Shown here: piece by piece, positions 17,607 to 28,261 of the stretch
Numbering within the stretch: position 1 is the stretch's first letter
How the letters are laid out: every line of letters starts with the position of its first letter
DNA from: Muriiphilus sp048268845
Lineage (GTDB): Bacteria; Pseudomonadota; Alphaproteobacteria; Rhodobacterales; Rhodobacteraceae
Assembly: GCA_048268845.1 (NCBI GenBank)
Contig: JBLWUQ010000007.1
Coordinates: 103,126 to 167,125 of the forward strand
Reading direction: 5' to 3'
DNA length: 64,000 nt
Translations under genes and position numbers: made by a program
The notes under the pieces: generated by a model
What the model was told of the DNA's origin: nothing
The model's database searches: none
Seen by the model: only the letters and a program-made list of their open reading frames with translations

Positions 17607-18452
17607 TCAGGCCGAGGCGTGGGCGCTTTCGGCCTCGACCAGAAGCGCCTTCAGCCCGTCCTCGGTGAGGTAGTTGAAATCGTCGGCCAGCGCGTCGGCG
17701 ACGAACCTGGCCGCGCGCGGACCGGTCTCGATGCCGGTCGCCTTCTGGAACTGCTGGATCTTGCGACCGGCCCGGAACGCGGTGTCGGAGGTTGCGGTGA
17801 AGCTCTGGATATAGGACGAAAAGCCGGGGTCCGACACGAACGGGAAACGCCGGCCGGAGTTGATGTGGGAAAAGCCGAAGACGTTCTTCGGGCTCGGCCC
17901 GGCGGTGTAATAGGCATAGCCCGCGCCGGTCAGGTTGCGATACATCGGGTGCAGTTGCGGGCCTTTGTCGTCGCGGTAAAGCATCAGCCCGCGCGGGAAG
18001 GTCACGATCATCCGGTCGCGCAGCACCGGCAGCCAGCGGCGCAACCGGGCGATATAGTGGCGCGACATGCCATCGTCGTCGTCGCACCGAAACTGCAACA
18101 GCCCCTGCCCCGTGACCTTGGGGTCCGACACATAGGGGCGCAGGACCTGCGCCAGTCTGGTCGAGTCCGAGAACACCAGTTCGATCTGGGGAATGTCGGC
18201 GCAGGCAGCGCGCAGGCGGGTCTGGTAAGGCTCGGGCATCGTGGTCGATGTGACCACGACAAGGCGGAAATCCTTGTCGGTCTGGGCGCGGATGCCGGGC
18301 AGCATCAGGGATTCAAAGAGGTGAAACCGCGTCTCCATCCGCTCGGGCGCATAGAGTCTGCGGAACGCCTCCTCCTGATCGGTATAGTCGATCTTGGTGT
18401 CGCTCGGTCCGAAGAACGAGAACCGGCAAAAGCCGAGGATTGTCGCGCCCAT
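17607..18452 (-). CDS. Putative rhamnosyltransferase-type glycosyltransferase
   Basis: 281 residues matching the pattern of the family named putative rhamnosyl transferase: an N-terminal GFCRFSFFG segment, RMETRFHLFESLMLPGIRAQ, then a DDDDGMS acidic motif (DXD-like, sugar-nucleotide/metal binding) and a C-terminal GHxN-like part (FSHINSGRRFPFV). It is probably a cytoplasmic glycosyltransferase acting on a surface polysaccharide or lipid, but no polysaccharide genes are nearby, so the acceptor is unknown. It is divergent from the iron-binding protein gene across 164 bases. Confidence 0.75.
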   Translation of the reverse strand: MGATILGFCRFSFFGPSDTKIDYTDQEEAFRRLYAPERMETRFHLFESLMLPGIRAQTDKDFRLVVVTSTTMPEPYQTRLRAACADIPQIELVFSDSTRLAQVLRPYVSDPKVTGQGLLQFRCDDDDGMSRHYIARLRRWLPVLRDRMIVTFPRGLMLYRDDKGPQLHPMYRNLTGAGYAYYTAGPSPKNVFGFSHINSGRRFPFVSDPGFSSYIQSFTATSDTAFRAGRKIQQFQKATGIETGPRAARFVADALADDFNYLTEDGLKALLVEAESAHASA

Positions 18453-18561
18453 GATGTCCGTGCCTGCCTCATCGGTTTCGTTGGCAAAAGCCTACAGGAG
18501 CGCCGCGCCTTCGCAAATGCCCGAAATCGCGCGCATGGGATGGTGTTGCCGATCTGCGGAC

Positions 18562-18590
18562 TTGACCTGAGTAAAAGAGTCGGATTTAAA
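18562..18590 (+). promoter_or_regulatory. Candidate sigma-70 promoter of the iron-binding protein gene
   Basis: TTGACC (18562-18567), a 17-base spacer, then TTTAAA (18585-18590), 26 bases before the start codon. The spacer region contains an imperfect GAC...GTC inverted pair (GACCTGAGTAAAAGAGTC), a position where an iron-responsive repressor could bind. Confidence 0.5.
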
Positions 18591-18616
18591 CATCGCGAAC
18601 GGACCCTCAGGAGAAA

Positions 18617-19624
18617 ATGATGACCAAGACCCTTCCGCTCGTTGCCCTTCTGGCTGCATCGACCGCCCTGCCCGCGCTTGCTGACGTCAACGTCTATTCC
18701 TACCGCCAGCCCGAGCTGATCCAGCCGCTGGTCGATGCCTTCACCGCCGAAACCGGCATCGCGGTCAATGTCGCCTTTCTGAAGGAAGGGTTGACCGAAC
18801 GGCTTCTGGCCGAGGGCAAGCGCACCCCCGCCGACGTGATCCTGACCGCCGATGTCCAGCACCTTGCCGACGCGGTGGCAGCGGGCGTCACCCAGGCGGT
18901 CGACAGCGAGGTGCTCAACGCCAATGTGCCGGCGGAGTTTCGCGACCCCGACAACCACTGGTTCGGGCTGACCGCGCGGGCGCGGATCGTCTATACCTCG
19001 AACGAGCGCGTCGCCGATGGCGAGGTAACGACCTACGAAGACCTGACCGATCCGAAATGGCAGGGACGCATCTGCACCCGCTCGGGGACACATGCCTACA
19101 ACACCGCGCTGACCGCGGCGATGATCGCGCATCACGATGAGGCCTATGCGAAGGAATGGCTGGCCGGGATCAAGGCCAATCTCGCGAAGAAACCGCAGGG
19201 CGGCGACCGCGAGCAGGTCAAGTCGATCTGGGCCGGCGAATGTGACATCGCGCTGGGCAACACCTATTACATGGGCAAGATGCTCGAGGACGACGAACAG
19301 CGCGCCTGGGCGGAAAGCGTGCATATCGTGTTTCCGGTGTTCGAGGGTGGCGGCACGCATGTGAACATCTCGGGCGTGGCGATGACGGCCTATGCGCCGA
19401 ACCCGGACGACGCGCTCAAGTTCATGGAATACCTGACCTCGCCGGCGGCGCAGGCGATCTATGCGGCGGCGAACTACGAATATCCGGTCTCGACCGAGGT
19501 TTCCCCGTCCGATGTGGTCGCGGGCTGGGGCAGCTTCACCCCGGACAATGTCGATCTGATGGACCTGTCGCACCTGCGCGCCCAAGCGCTGAAACTGGCG
19601 CAAGAGGTCGATTTCGACGGCTGA
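18617..19624 (+). CDS. Fe(3+) ABC transporter periplasmic iron-binding protein (FbpA/FutA type)
   Basis: 335 residues. A signal peptide (about 1-22) is followed by NVYSYRQPELIQPLVDAF, the start of the ferric-binding-protein fold. Iron-ligand candidates include the Tyr of VYSYR and the paired Tyr of LGNTYYMGKML, at the position of the Tyr-Tyr iron ligands of FbpA. The N-terminal half also has DVILTADVQHLADAV, typical of the family. It delivers Fe3+ to an inner-membrane ABC permease, but no permease or ATPase gene is adjacent, so it is an orphan here. Two ATGs, at 18617 and 18620, share one AGGAGA Shine-Dalgarno; either may be used. Confidence 0.9.
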   Translation: MMTKTLPLVALLAASTALPALADVNVYSYRQPELIQPLVDAFTAETGIAVNVAFLKEGLTERLLAEGKRTPADVILTADVQHLADAVAAGVTQAVDSEVLNANVPAEFRDPDNHWFGLTARARIVYTSNERVADGEVTTYEDLTDPKWQGRICTRSGTHAYNTALTAAMIAHHDEAYAKEWLAGIKANLAKKPQGGDREQVKSIWAGECDIALGNTYYMGKMLEDDEQRAWAESVHIVFPVFEGGGTHVNISGVAMTAYAPNPDDALKFMEYLTSPAAQAIYAAANYEYPVSTEVSPSDVVAGWGSFTPDNVDLMDLSHLRAQALKLAQEVDFDG

Positions 19625-19632
19625 CGTTCTCC

Positions 19633-19704
19633 TGTCCCGGCCCGACGGGTCGGGACACCCAAGGGGGAAGCGACCCGGGGACAGCGTCCCAGTCTCCGGG
19701 TCGC
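19633..19704 (+). terminator. Two strong hairpins between convergent genes
   Basis: Hairpin 1 (19633-19657) is an 11-bp stem TGTCCCGGCCC/GGGTCGGGACA with one G-T pair and a 3-base loop. Hairpin 2 (19670-19704) is a 9-bp stem GCGACCCGG/CCGGGTCGC enclosing a small GGAC/GTCC stem. No poly-T tail follows, so they are weak as intrinsic terminators but may block or stabilise the 3' ends of the iron-binding-protein and patatin transcripts. The arms GGGTCG and CGACCC of the two hairpins could also pair with each other. Confidence 0.4.
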
Positions 19705-19713
19705 AACCCGCTG

Positions 19714-20607
19714 TCACACCTCGCAGATTTCCCGGATACGGTCGGCCTGGGCCTCGACCATGCGCTTGCCCTCGGCGATCGCCTCGGCGCCGCGATAAAG
19801 CTCGAGCACCGTCAGGTCGGTGAAACCGGCGTTGAGCAGGATATCGGGCGGCTCGCCCGCCATGCGGGTGCGCGCGATGGTGTCGGTCATCACGTCGATG
19901 GCGGCGCTCAGCACGTCGAAATATCCCGGCTTTGCCCCCGGCCGCGCGCCGTTCGGGTCGATCCCGAGGACATCGTGCAGCCCTTCGGGCACCATCGAGG
20001 CGATCCAGGGGTTGCGCGGTTTGGGCTCTTTCGGGCGCCAGATCCGCCCGCGCTCCTTGGCGTTGGGGTTGACGGCGATCAGCACCTCGGCCCCCATCGC
20101 GCGCAAGGGCGAGACCGGCACCGGGTTGGTCAGCCCACCATCGAGCAGCCAGCGGTTTTCATAGTTGAGCGGGCTCATCACCCCCGGAATACCGACCGAG
20201 GCGCGCACCGCCGGATAGGTCGGCCCGCGGTCGAGCCAGATCTCGCGCCCGGTCTGCATGTCGGTGGCGACGGCGGTGAAGGGCAGGTCCAGTTCCTCGA
20301 TCTGGTCGGGCAGTCCGATCTCCTTCAGCATGACCTCGATCTGGCGCGCCTCGACCAGCCCGCCCGAGCGCAGGGACACATCCATCAGCTTGAGAAAGCC
20401 CGGCGTCGTCAGCCCCCTGACCCAGTCTTCCAGCGCATCGAGCCTGCCACCCGCGCAGGCCGCCCCGACCAGTGCGCCGATGGAGGTGCCCGCCACCACG
20501 TCCGGGCGCACGCCAAGTGCCTCAAGCGCCCGGATCACGCCGATATGGCACCAGCCGCGCGCGCCGCCCGAGCCGAGGGCAAGGCCGATGATCGGGCGTT
20601 TGCGCAT
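19714..20607 (-). CDS. Patatin-like phospholipase (RssA type)
   Basis: 297 residues. A Ser-Asp dyad acyl hydrolase. There is a glycine-rich oxyanion motif (LGSGGARGWCHIG, 11-23), a nucleophile elbow GTSIG with S42, and the DGG motif with D156 (LLDGGLTNPVPV). These are all intact, so it is predicted to be active on phospholipids or lysophospholipids. There is no signal peptide, so it is probably cytoplasmic. It is the third gene of the leftward uvrA-nudix-patatin group, 30 bases after the nudix gene. Confidence 0.9.
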   Translation of the reverse strand: MRKRPIIGLALGSGGARGWCHIGVIRALEALGVRPDVVAGTSIGALVGAACAGGRLDALEDWVRGLTTPGFLKLMDVSLRSGGLVEARQIEVMLKEIGLPDQIEELDLPFTAVATDMQTGREIWLDRGPTYPAVRASVGIPGVMSPLNYENRWLLDGGLTNPVPVSPLRAMGAEVLIAVNPNAKERGRIWRPKEPKPRNPWIASMVPEGLHDVLGIDPNGARPGAKPGYFDVLSAAIDVMTDTIARTRMAGEPPDILLNAGFTDLTVLELYRGAEAIAEGKRMVEAQADRIREICEV

Positions 20608-20637
20608 GGTGCTGTCTCCGTCGGGCTGATGTCGGCG

Positions 20638-21068
20638 CTATGGTGATCCCTGGGCGCGGTCCCGGTCAAGGGCGCGCGCCAGCAGCGTGTCGACATCGGC
20701 GCTCATCGGCAGGGTTCCCGCCATGACCTCGGCGACCGGAAACCAGCGCGCATCGGCGGCGTCGTCGGCGGCGACCGGCTCGCCCGAGACATGGCGGCAG
20801 CGCACCGCGACCAGCACGTAGTGGCGCGTCACCTGCCCGGTATCGTCGCGCCGGATCAGGTCGATGGTGGCCAATTGCCCGTCCGCCTCTGCGACAATGC
20901 CGGTTTCCTCGTCCAGCTCGCGCAGTGCGGCCTCGGCCAGCGTCTCGCCGTTCTCGACATGGCCGCCGGGATAGCCCCAGAGGCCCAGGTCAGGCTCCTT
21001 GCCGCGCTTGACCAGAAGCACCCGGTCGCCCTCGGCAACGACCGCCAGAACGCCCAGAACCGGTCGGC

Positions 21069-21072
<4 letters not shown>
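20638..21072 (-). CDS. NUDIX hydrolase
   Basis: 144 residues. The full Nudix box is present (GGHVENGETLAEAALRELDEETGI in pattern Gx5Ex7REUxEExGU; residues about 36-59). The Tyr-Pro before the box and the QVTRHYVLVAVRC strand fit the ADP-ribose pyrophosphatase/MutT-like group. The substrate is unknown. A nucleotide-pool cleaning role would suit its position, with its ATG overlapping the uvrA stop by 4 bases (ATGA, 21069-21072), so it is probably translated from the uvrA mRNA. Confidence 0.9.
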
Positions 21073-23951
<2,879 letters not shown>

Positions 23952-24013
23952 CGCCACCTCCGATGACGTTTCGTTGATACGCGATCACGCCGCCGCCGCC
24001 AATCGGAAAATAA

Positions 24014-24028
24014 GAACGAATGGCGAAC
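24014..24028. promoter_or_regulatory. LexA (SOS) box of uvrA, GAAC-N7-GAAC
   Basis: GAACGAATGGCGAAC is an exact match to the direct-repeat LexA operator GTTC-N7-GTTC of alphaproteobacteria, written here on the + strand. It sits 63 bases upstream of the uvrA start and 87 bases upstream of the divergent VWA gene, so it could repress either or both promoters. Confidence 0.75.
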
Positions 24029-24114
24029 TTGCACCCCCTTTCGCGCAAGGCTTTGAAATTGGTGGAAAGTGGGTAGTATGCCGCAATTGTTCACCGGTAT
24101 CCGAGGTCCTCCTT

Positions 24115-27100
24115 ATGCTGCGCATCCTGCTCATCGCCCTGATTTCCCTTGTCCTTCCCGCAACTGTCGCGACGGCGCAGGACTCGCCAAGGGCGATCCT
24201 CGTGCTGGACGGGTCCGGCTCGATGTGGGGGCAGATCGACGGCGTCAACAAGATCGTGATCGCGCGCGAGGTGATCGGCGAGCTTCTGGGCACCCTGCCC
24301 GCGGATCAGGAACTGGGGCTGATGAGCTACGGCCACCGGCGCAAGGGCGATTGTTCGGACATCGAATTGCTGATCGAGCCGGGCACCGACCGCGCCGCCA
24401 TCGCAGCGGCGGTGAACGCGATCAACCCCAAGGGCAAGACGCCGCTGTCGGACGCGGTGATCAAGGCCGCCGAGGCGCTGCGCTTCTCCGAGGAGGTCGC
24501 GACCGTCATCCTGATCTCGGACGGGATCGAGACCTGCGAGCGTGACCCCTGCGCGGTCGGCCGGATGCTCGAGGAAACCGGCGTCAACTTCACCGCCCAC
24601 GTGATCGGCTTTGACGTCGCGGACCCCGAGGCGCTGGCGCAGTTGCAATGTCTGGCCGAGGAAACCGGCGGCCAGTTCCGCACCGCCGCCAACGCCGCCG
24701 AACTGGCCGAAGCACTGTCGGTCGTGGCCGAGCCCGAACCGGCGCCGCTGCCGGTCGAGGTGACATTCCGCGCCACCGATGGCGAAAACGGCCCGGTGAT
24801 CGAGGCCGGACTGATCTGGACCATCTCGACGGATGCCGCGGGCGCGGTGGTCGACAATGGCGACGAGCCCAGCCCGTCGCTCGAGCTTCTGCCCGGATCG
24901 GGCCGCGCCGAAGTGCTGCGGCTGTCCGACGAGGCGGCGGGCGATGCGATGTTCACCGTGACCGGCCACGAGACCGGCGGCAAGGTCGTCACCATCGCCC
25001 TGCCCGCCTTCGTGCCCGACGCCACGCTCGACGCGCCCGCCACCGCCCCCGCCGGATCGCTGGTGCCGGTGCGCTGGACCGGGCCGGATGGTCAGGGCGA
25101 TTACATTTCCTCGTCCAACCTCGATATGCATGACGGCGAGTATTACGATTACGCCTATACCGCCGACACCAAGGACGGCGTCGTCATGGTGCGGATGCCG
25201 CCCGAGGATGGCATCTATGAACTGCGCTATATCCTCAACGACGGAACCCGGGTGCTTGTGCGGCGCGAGATCGAGGTCACGCCGCTCGACATCACGCTGA
25301 CCCCGCCCGACGGCGCGGTGATCGGCACCAGCGCCCGCGCCGGCTGGACCGGCCCGGATTACGAGGGTGACTATCTGGCGGTTTCCCGCCCGGATGCCGA
25401 CGACGGCCAGTATGAGACCTATGCCTATACCCGCGACGGCGATCCCGTGTCGCTCGACATGCCCTCCGAGGCGGGCACCTATGAGCTTCGCTATGTGCTG
25501 GGGGCGTCAAGCTATGTCGCCGCCCGCGCGCTGTTCGACGTGGTGGAAACCGAAACCTTCGTGACGGCCCCGGAAACCGCGCCGGAAGGCTCCACCATCA
25601 AGGTGACATGGGCCGGGCCGGATGGGCAGAACGACTATATCTCGATCGCGCCGATGGGCGCGGACGACGCCAAGTATGACGCCTATACCTATACCCGCGA
25701 CGGCAGCCCGCTGAAACTGACCCTGCCGATGGGGCCGGGCGCCTATGAGATCCGCTATGTGCTGGGGCAGGATCGCACCGTGCTGGCGCGCACGCCGATC
25801 ACGCTGACCCAGGTCACCGCGTCGCTCGAGGCCGCCGACACTGCGGCGGCAGGCAGCGAGTTGAAGGTGACGTGGGAGGGGCCGGATTACGCCACCGACT
25901 ACGTTTCCATCGCGCCGCTCGACTCCGAGGATGGCAAATACTTGGGCTATGCCTATACCGGAAACGGCAACCCGGCGCGCTTCCAGGCACCGATCGAGCC
26001 CGGCGATTATGAACTGCGCTATGTCGCCAATGCCTCGCCCGACGTGGTTCTGGCGCGCAGGCCGATCACCATCAGCGACGTGACCGCCTCGCTCGAGGCC
26101 GCCGAGTCGGCTCCGGCAGGCAGTGTCCTCAAGATCACCTGGGAGGGCCCGGACAACGACCGCGACTACATCTCCATCGCCAAGCCCGACGCGGACGACA
26201 ACCGCTATTCCGGCTACGTCTACGCGGCCAGCGGCAACCCGGCAAAGCTCGAGATGCCGACCGAACCGGGCGACTACGAACTGCGCTATGTCGCCAATGC
26301 CTCGCCCGACAAGGTGCTGGCGCGCGTGGCGATCCGCGTCGAAGCGGTCGGCGCCACGCTTCAAGCACCGGCCAGCGCCGATGCCGGAAGCATTCTCAAG
26401 GTCGACTGGACCGGGCCGAACGGGGATCGGGACTATATCTCGGTGGCCGAACCCGACCAGAACCCGGACCGCTATCTGACCTACAGCTATATTCGCGACG
26501 GCAGCCCTACCCGCGTCAACCTGCCGACCGAGCCGGGCAATTACGAGCTGCGCTATGTGCAGAACGGCGATCCCGTCAAGGTCATCGCCAGGACCACGCT
26601 CGAGGTGACGGCGGTCGGCGCCACGCTTCAAGCACCTGCCAGCGCCGATGCCGGAAGCATTCTCAAGGTCGACTGGACCGGGCCGAACGGGGATCGGGAC
26701 TATATCTCGGTGGCNNNNNNNNNNNNNNNNNNNNNNNNNNNNNNNNNNNNNNNNNNNNNNNNNNNNNNNNNNNNNNNNNNNNNNNNNNNNNNNNNNNNNN
26801 NNNNNNNNNNNNNNAAGGTCATCGCCAGGACCACGCTCGAGGTGACGGCGGTCGGCGCCACGCTTCAAGCACCTGCCAGCGCCGATGCCGGCAGCATTCT
26901 CAAGGTCGACTGGACCGGGCCCGGTGGGGATCGGGACTATATCTCGGTGGCCGAACCCGACCAGGCGCCGAGCCGTTATCTGACCTACAGCTACCTTCGT
27001 GACGGCAGCCCTGCCCGCGTCAATCTGCCGACCGAGCCGGGCAGTTACGAGCTGCGCTATGTGCAGAACGGCGATCCCGTCAAGGTCATCGTCAGCGTCC

Positions 27101-27651
27101 CGCTCGAGGTCATTGCGGTCGCGGCCACGCTCGAGGCGACACCGGACGCCCCGGCGGGCAGCACGCTCAAGGTCACCTGGGAGGGTCCGGGCGGCGATCG
27201 GGACTTCGTCTCCATCGCCGAGCCCGATCAGGCCCCCAGCCGCTATCTGACCTACGGCTATATCCGCGACGGCAACCCGGTCGATGTGCAGGTGCCGACC
27301 GCGCCGGGCAGCTATGAGCTTCGCTATATCCTCAACGGAACGCCCGAGCGGATCATCGGCACCGAGACGCTCGAGGTGACCCCGGTCACGGCCACGCTCG
27401 ACGCGCCGGCAAGCGTCGCGCCGGGCGGGGCCATCCGGGTCGAATGGACCGGCCCGGGCTATCGCCGCGACTACCTGGCGATCGCGCTGCCGGACGAGAG
27501 GCCGGACCGCTATGCGGACTACGCCTATGCCCGCGACGGCACTCCGGCCGAGTTGAAAGCGCCGGAGACGCCCGGAACCTACGAGCTGCGCTATGTGGTC
27601 ACCGGCGACACCAACGCGATCGTCGCGCGCCGGACGCTGGTGGTCGAATAG
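24115..27651 (+). CDS. Secreted VWA-domain protein with at least ten tandem beta-type repeats; contains an assembly gap
   Basis: At least 1178 residues (34 unknown). There is a signal peptide (cleavage near ATA-QD, residue 21), then a von Willebrand factor A domain (about 26-215) with an intact MIDAS start DGSGSM (D32, S34, S36) and Cys in GDCSD, ETCERDPC and LQC. A linker follows, then a run of ~89-residue repeats from about residue 300 to the end. Each repeat has the pattern APAGSxLKVxWxGPxxDxDYISI...Y.YxxxG.P....P..PGxYELRYV. No C-terminal membrane anchor or sorting signal is visible. VWA plus repeats suggests metal-dependent protein binding in the periplasm or at the surface, which is inference. 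The frame stays open across the 100-N gap. The ATG at 24115 is chosen because it alone places the signal peptide correctly. It is divergent from uvrA. Confidence 0.8.
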   Translation: MLRILLIALISLVLPATVATAQDSPRAILVLDGSGSMWGQIDGVNKIVIAREVIGELLGTLPADQELGLMSYGHRRKGDCSDIELLIEPGTDRAAIAAAVNAINPKGKTPLSDAVIKAAEALRFSEEVATVILISDGIETCERDPCAVGRMLEETGVNFTAHVIGFDVADPEALAQLQCLAEETGGQFRTAANAAELAEALSVVAEPEPAPLPVEVTFRATDGENGPVIEAGLIWTISTDAAGAVVDNGDEPSPSLELLPGSGRAEVLRLSDEAAGDAMFTVTGHETGGKVVTIALPAFVPDATLDAPATAPAGSLVPVRWTGPDGQGDYISSSNLDMHDGEYYDYAYTADTKDGVVMVRMPPEDGIYELRYILNDGTRVLVRREIEVTPLDITLTPPDGAVIGTSARAGWTGPDYEGDYLAVSRPDADDGQYETYAYTRDGDPVSLDMPSEAGTYELRYVLGASSYVAARALFDVVETETFVTAPETAPEGSTIKVTWAGPDGQNDYISIAPMGADDAKYDAYTYTRDGSPLKLTLPMGPGAYEIRYVLGQDRTVLARTPITLTQVTASLEAADTAAAGSELKVTWEGPDYATDYVSIAPLDSEDGKYLGYAYTGNGNPARFQAPIEPGDYELRYVANASPDVVLARRPITISDVTASLEAAESAPAGSVLKITWEGPDNDRDYISIAKPDADDNRYSGYVYAASGNPAKLEMPTEPGDYELRYVANASPDKVLARVAIRVEAVGATLQAPASADAGSILKVDWTGPNGDRDYISVAEPDQNPDRYLTYSYIRDGSPTRVNLPTEPGNYELRYVQNGDPVKVIARTTLEVTAVGATLQAPASADAGSILKVDWTGPNGDRDYISVXXXXXXXXXXXXXXXXXXXXXXXXXXXXXXXXXXKVIARTTLEVTAVGATLQAPASADAGSILKVDWTGPGGDRDYISVAEPDQAPSRYLTYSYLRDGSPARVNLPTEPGSYELRYVQNGDPVKVIVSVPLEVIAVAATLEATPDAPAGSTLKVTWEGPGGDRDFVSIAEPDQAPSRYLTYGYIRDGNPVDVQVPTAPGSYELRYILNGTPERIIGTETLEVTPVTATLDAPASVAPGGAIRVEWTGPGYRRDYLAIALPDERPDRYADYAYARDGTPAELKAPETPGTYELRYVVTGDTNAIVARRTLVVE
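25012..27651 (+). repeat. Tandem 267-bp repeats encoding the VWA protein's C-terminal domains
   Basis: From 25813 on, units start exactly every 267 bases: 25813, 26080, 26347, 26614 (broken by N), then 26851, 27118 and 27385 after the gap. Three more diverged units of 88-90 codons precede them (about 25012-25812). Units starting at 26347, 26614 and 26851 are nearly identical in DNA, with only a few differences over about 100 bases. The outer units differ much more, the usual sign of recent expansion in the middle of the array. Confidence 0.9.
26715..26814. other. Assembly gap (100 N) inside the repeat array
   Basis: Exactly 100 N, the usual placeholder length, so true size is unknown. By aligning the flanks with the intact unit at 26347-26613, the missing stretch should be 130 bases if just one unit is broken, or 130 plus multiples of 267. 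130 and 100 leave the same remainder when divided by 3, which is why the frame appears to continue. Confidence 0.95.
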
Positions 27652-27663
27652 GCACGGACAAAT

Positions 27664-27697
27664 CCGCCCCCGCTCGCAAATTTGTGACCGGGGGCGG
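27664..27697 (+). terminator. Hairpin after the VWA gene
   Basis: A perfect 9-bp stem CCGCCCCCG/CGGGGGCGG (27664-27672 with 27689-27697) with a 16-base loop that itself contains the palindrome CAAATTTG, 12 bases after the VWA stop codon. No T run follows, so it is a possible but not canonical terminator. Confidence 0.45.
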
Positions 27698-27708
27698 ACG
27701 TTCCGATC

Positions 27709-27736
27709 TTGAAGTATTCCAATTCTTGAATATTAT
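27709..27736 (+). promoter_or_regulatory. Candidate promoter of the rhodanese gene
   Basis: TTGAAG (27709-27714), a 16-base spacer, then TATTAT (27731-27736), in an A/T-rich island within G+C-rich DNA. A leader of about 65 bases would follow, with an AGAGGAC Shine-Dalgarno just before the ATG at 27809. Confidence 0.5.
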
Positions 27737-27808
27737 CACCGCAACGCCAGAAGGGTATGGCCGCGAACGGGCACGCCCTTTTTTGACCCAAACGCAAGAG
27801 GACGACAG

Positions 27809-28177
27809 ATGCTGAATTTCATGATGGGCCGTCAGGCCGCCGCTTCGCGCCTTTCCGCTCAGGATGCCGTGCGGATGGCCAAGGAGGGTGAGATCACCGT
27901 GGTAGACGTGCGCGACCACAACGAGATTTCGATGACCGGCAAGGCCGAGGGCGCGCTGCACATCCCGCTCGCGGTGATCCGGATGCAGGCCGATCCGCGC
28001 TCGCCCGAGTTCCACCCCGGCCTCGACACATCCAAGCCCGTCGCGCTCTACTGCGCCTCCGGCGCGCGCTCGTCGATGGCCGCACAGGTGTTCCGGCAGA
28101 TGGGGTTCGACGAGGTGCACAACATCGGCGGGCTGGGTCACTGGCAGATGGCCGGCGGCAGCATCGTTCGCGGCTGA
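27809..28177 (+). CDS. Single-domain rhodanese-like sulfurtransferase
   Basis: 122 residues forming one rhodanese domain. The active-site loop CASGARS carries the catalytic C82. The strand ITVVDVRDHNEISMTGKAEG and the HIPLAVI segment are typical. It is predicted cytoplasmic, without a signal peptide. It moves sulfane sulfur between thiols; the physiological donor is unknown. It has its own likely promoter and a strong terminator, so it is probably monocistronic. Confidence 0.9.
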   Translation: MLNFMMGRQAAASRLSAQDAVRMAKEGEITVVDVRDHNEISMTGKAEGALHIPLAVIRMQADPRSPEFHPGLDTSKPVALYCASGARSSMAAQVFRQMGFDEVHNIGGLGHWQMAGGSIVRG

Positions 28178-28199
28178 CGTTTCCCCTTTTCGGGCAAGA

Positions 28200-28242
28200 A
28201 AAACCCCGCGACCGTCACCCGGTCGCGGGGTTTTGCTTTTTT
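28200..28242 (+). terminator. Strong bidirectional terminator between rhodanese gene and lpdA
   Basis: A perfect 15-bp stem (AAAACCCCGCGACCG, 28200-28214, with 28220-28234), a 5-base loop and the tail TTTTGCTTTTTT. A-rich sequence precedes the stem, so it can also terminate the convergent lpdA transcript. Confidence 0.9.
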
Positions 28243-28261
28243 CAGCGCGGGGCGGCGGCGG

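Noticed and set aside
26715..26814. Frameshift or pseudogene in the VWA protein
   Set aside because: The frame is the same on both sides, and the expected missing length (130 bases) keeps it, so the N run is an assembly matter, not a mutation.
24115..27651. CRISPR-like or IS-derived origin of the 267-bp repeats
   Set aside because: The repeats are in frame, contiguous without spacers, and encode a regular domain.
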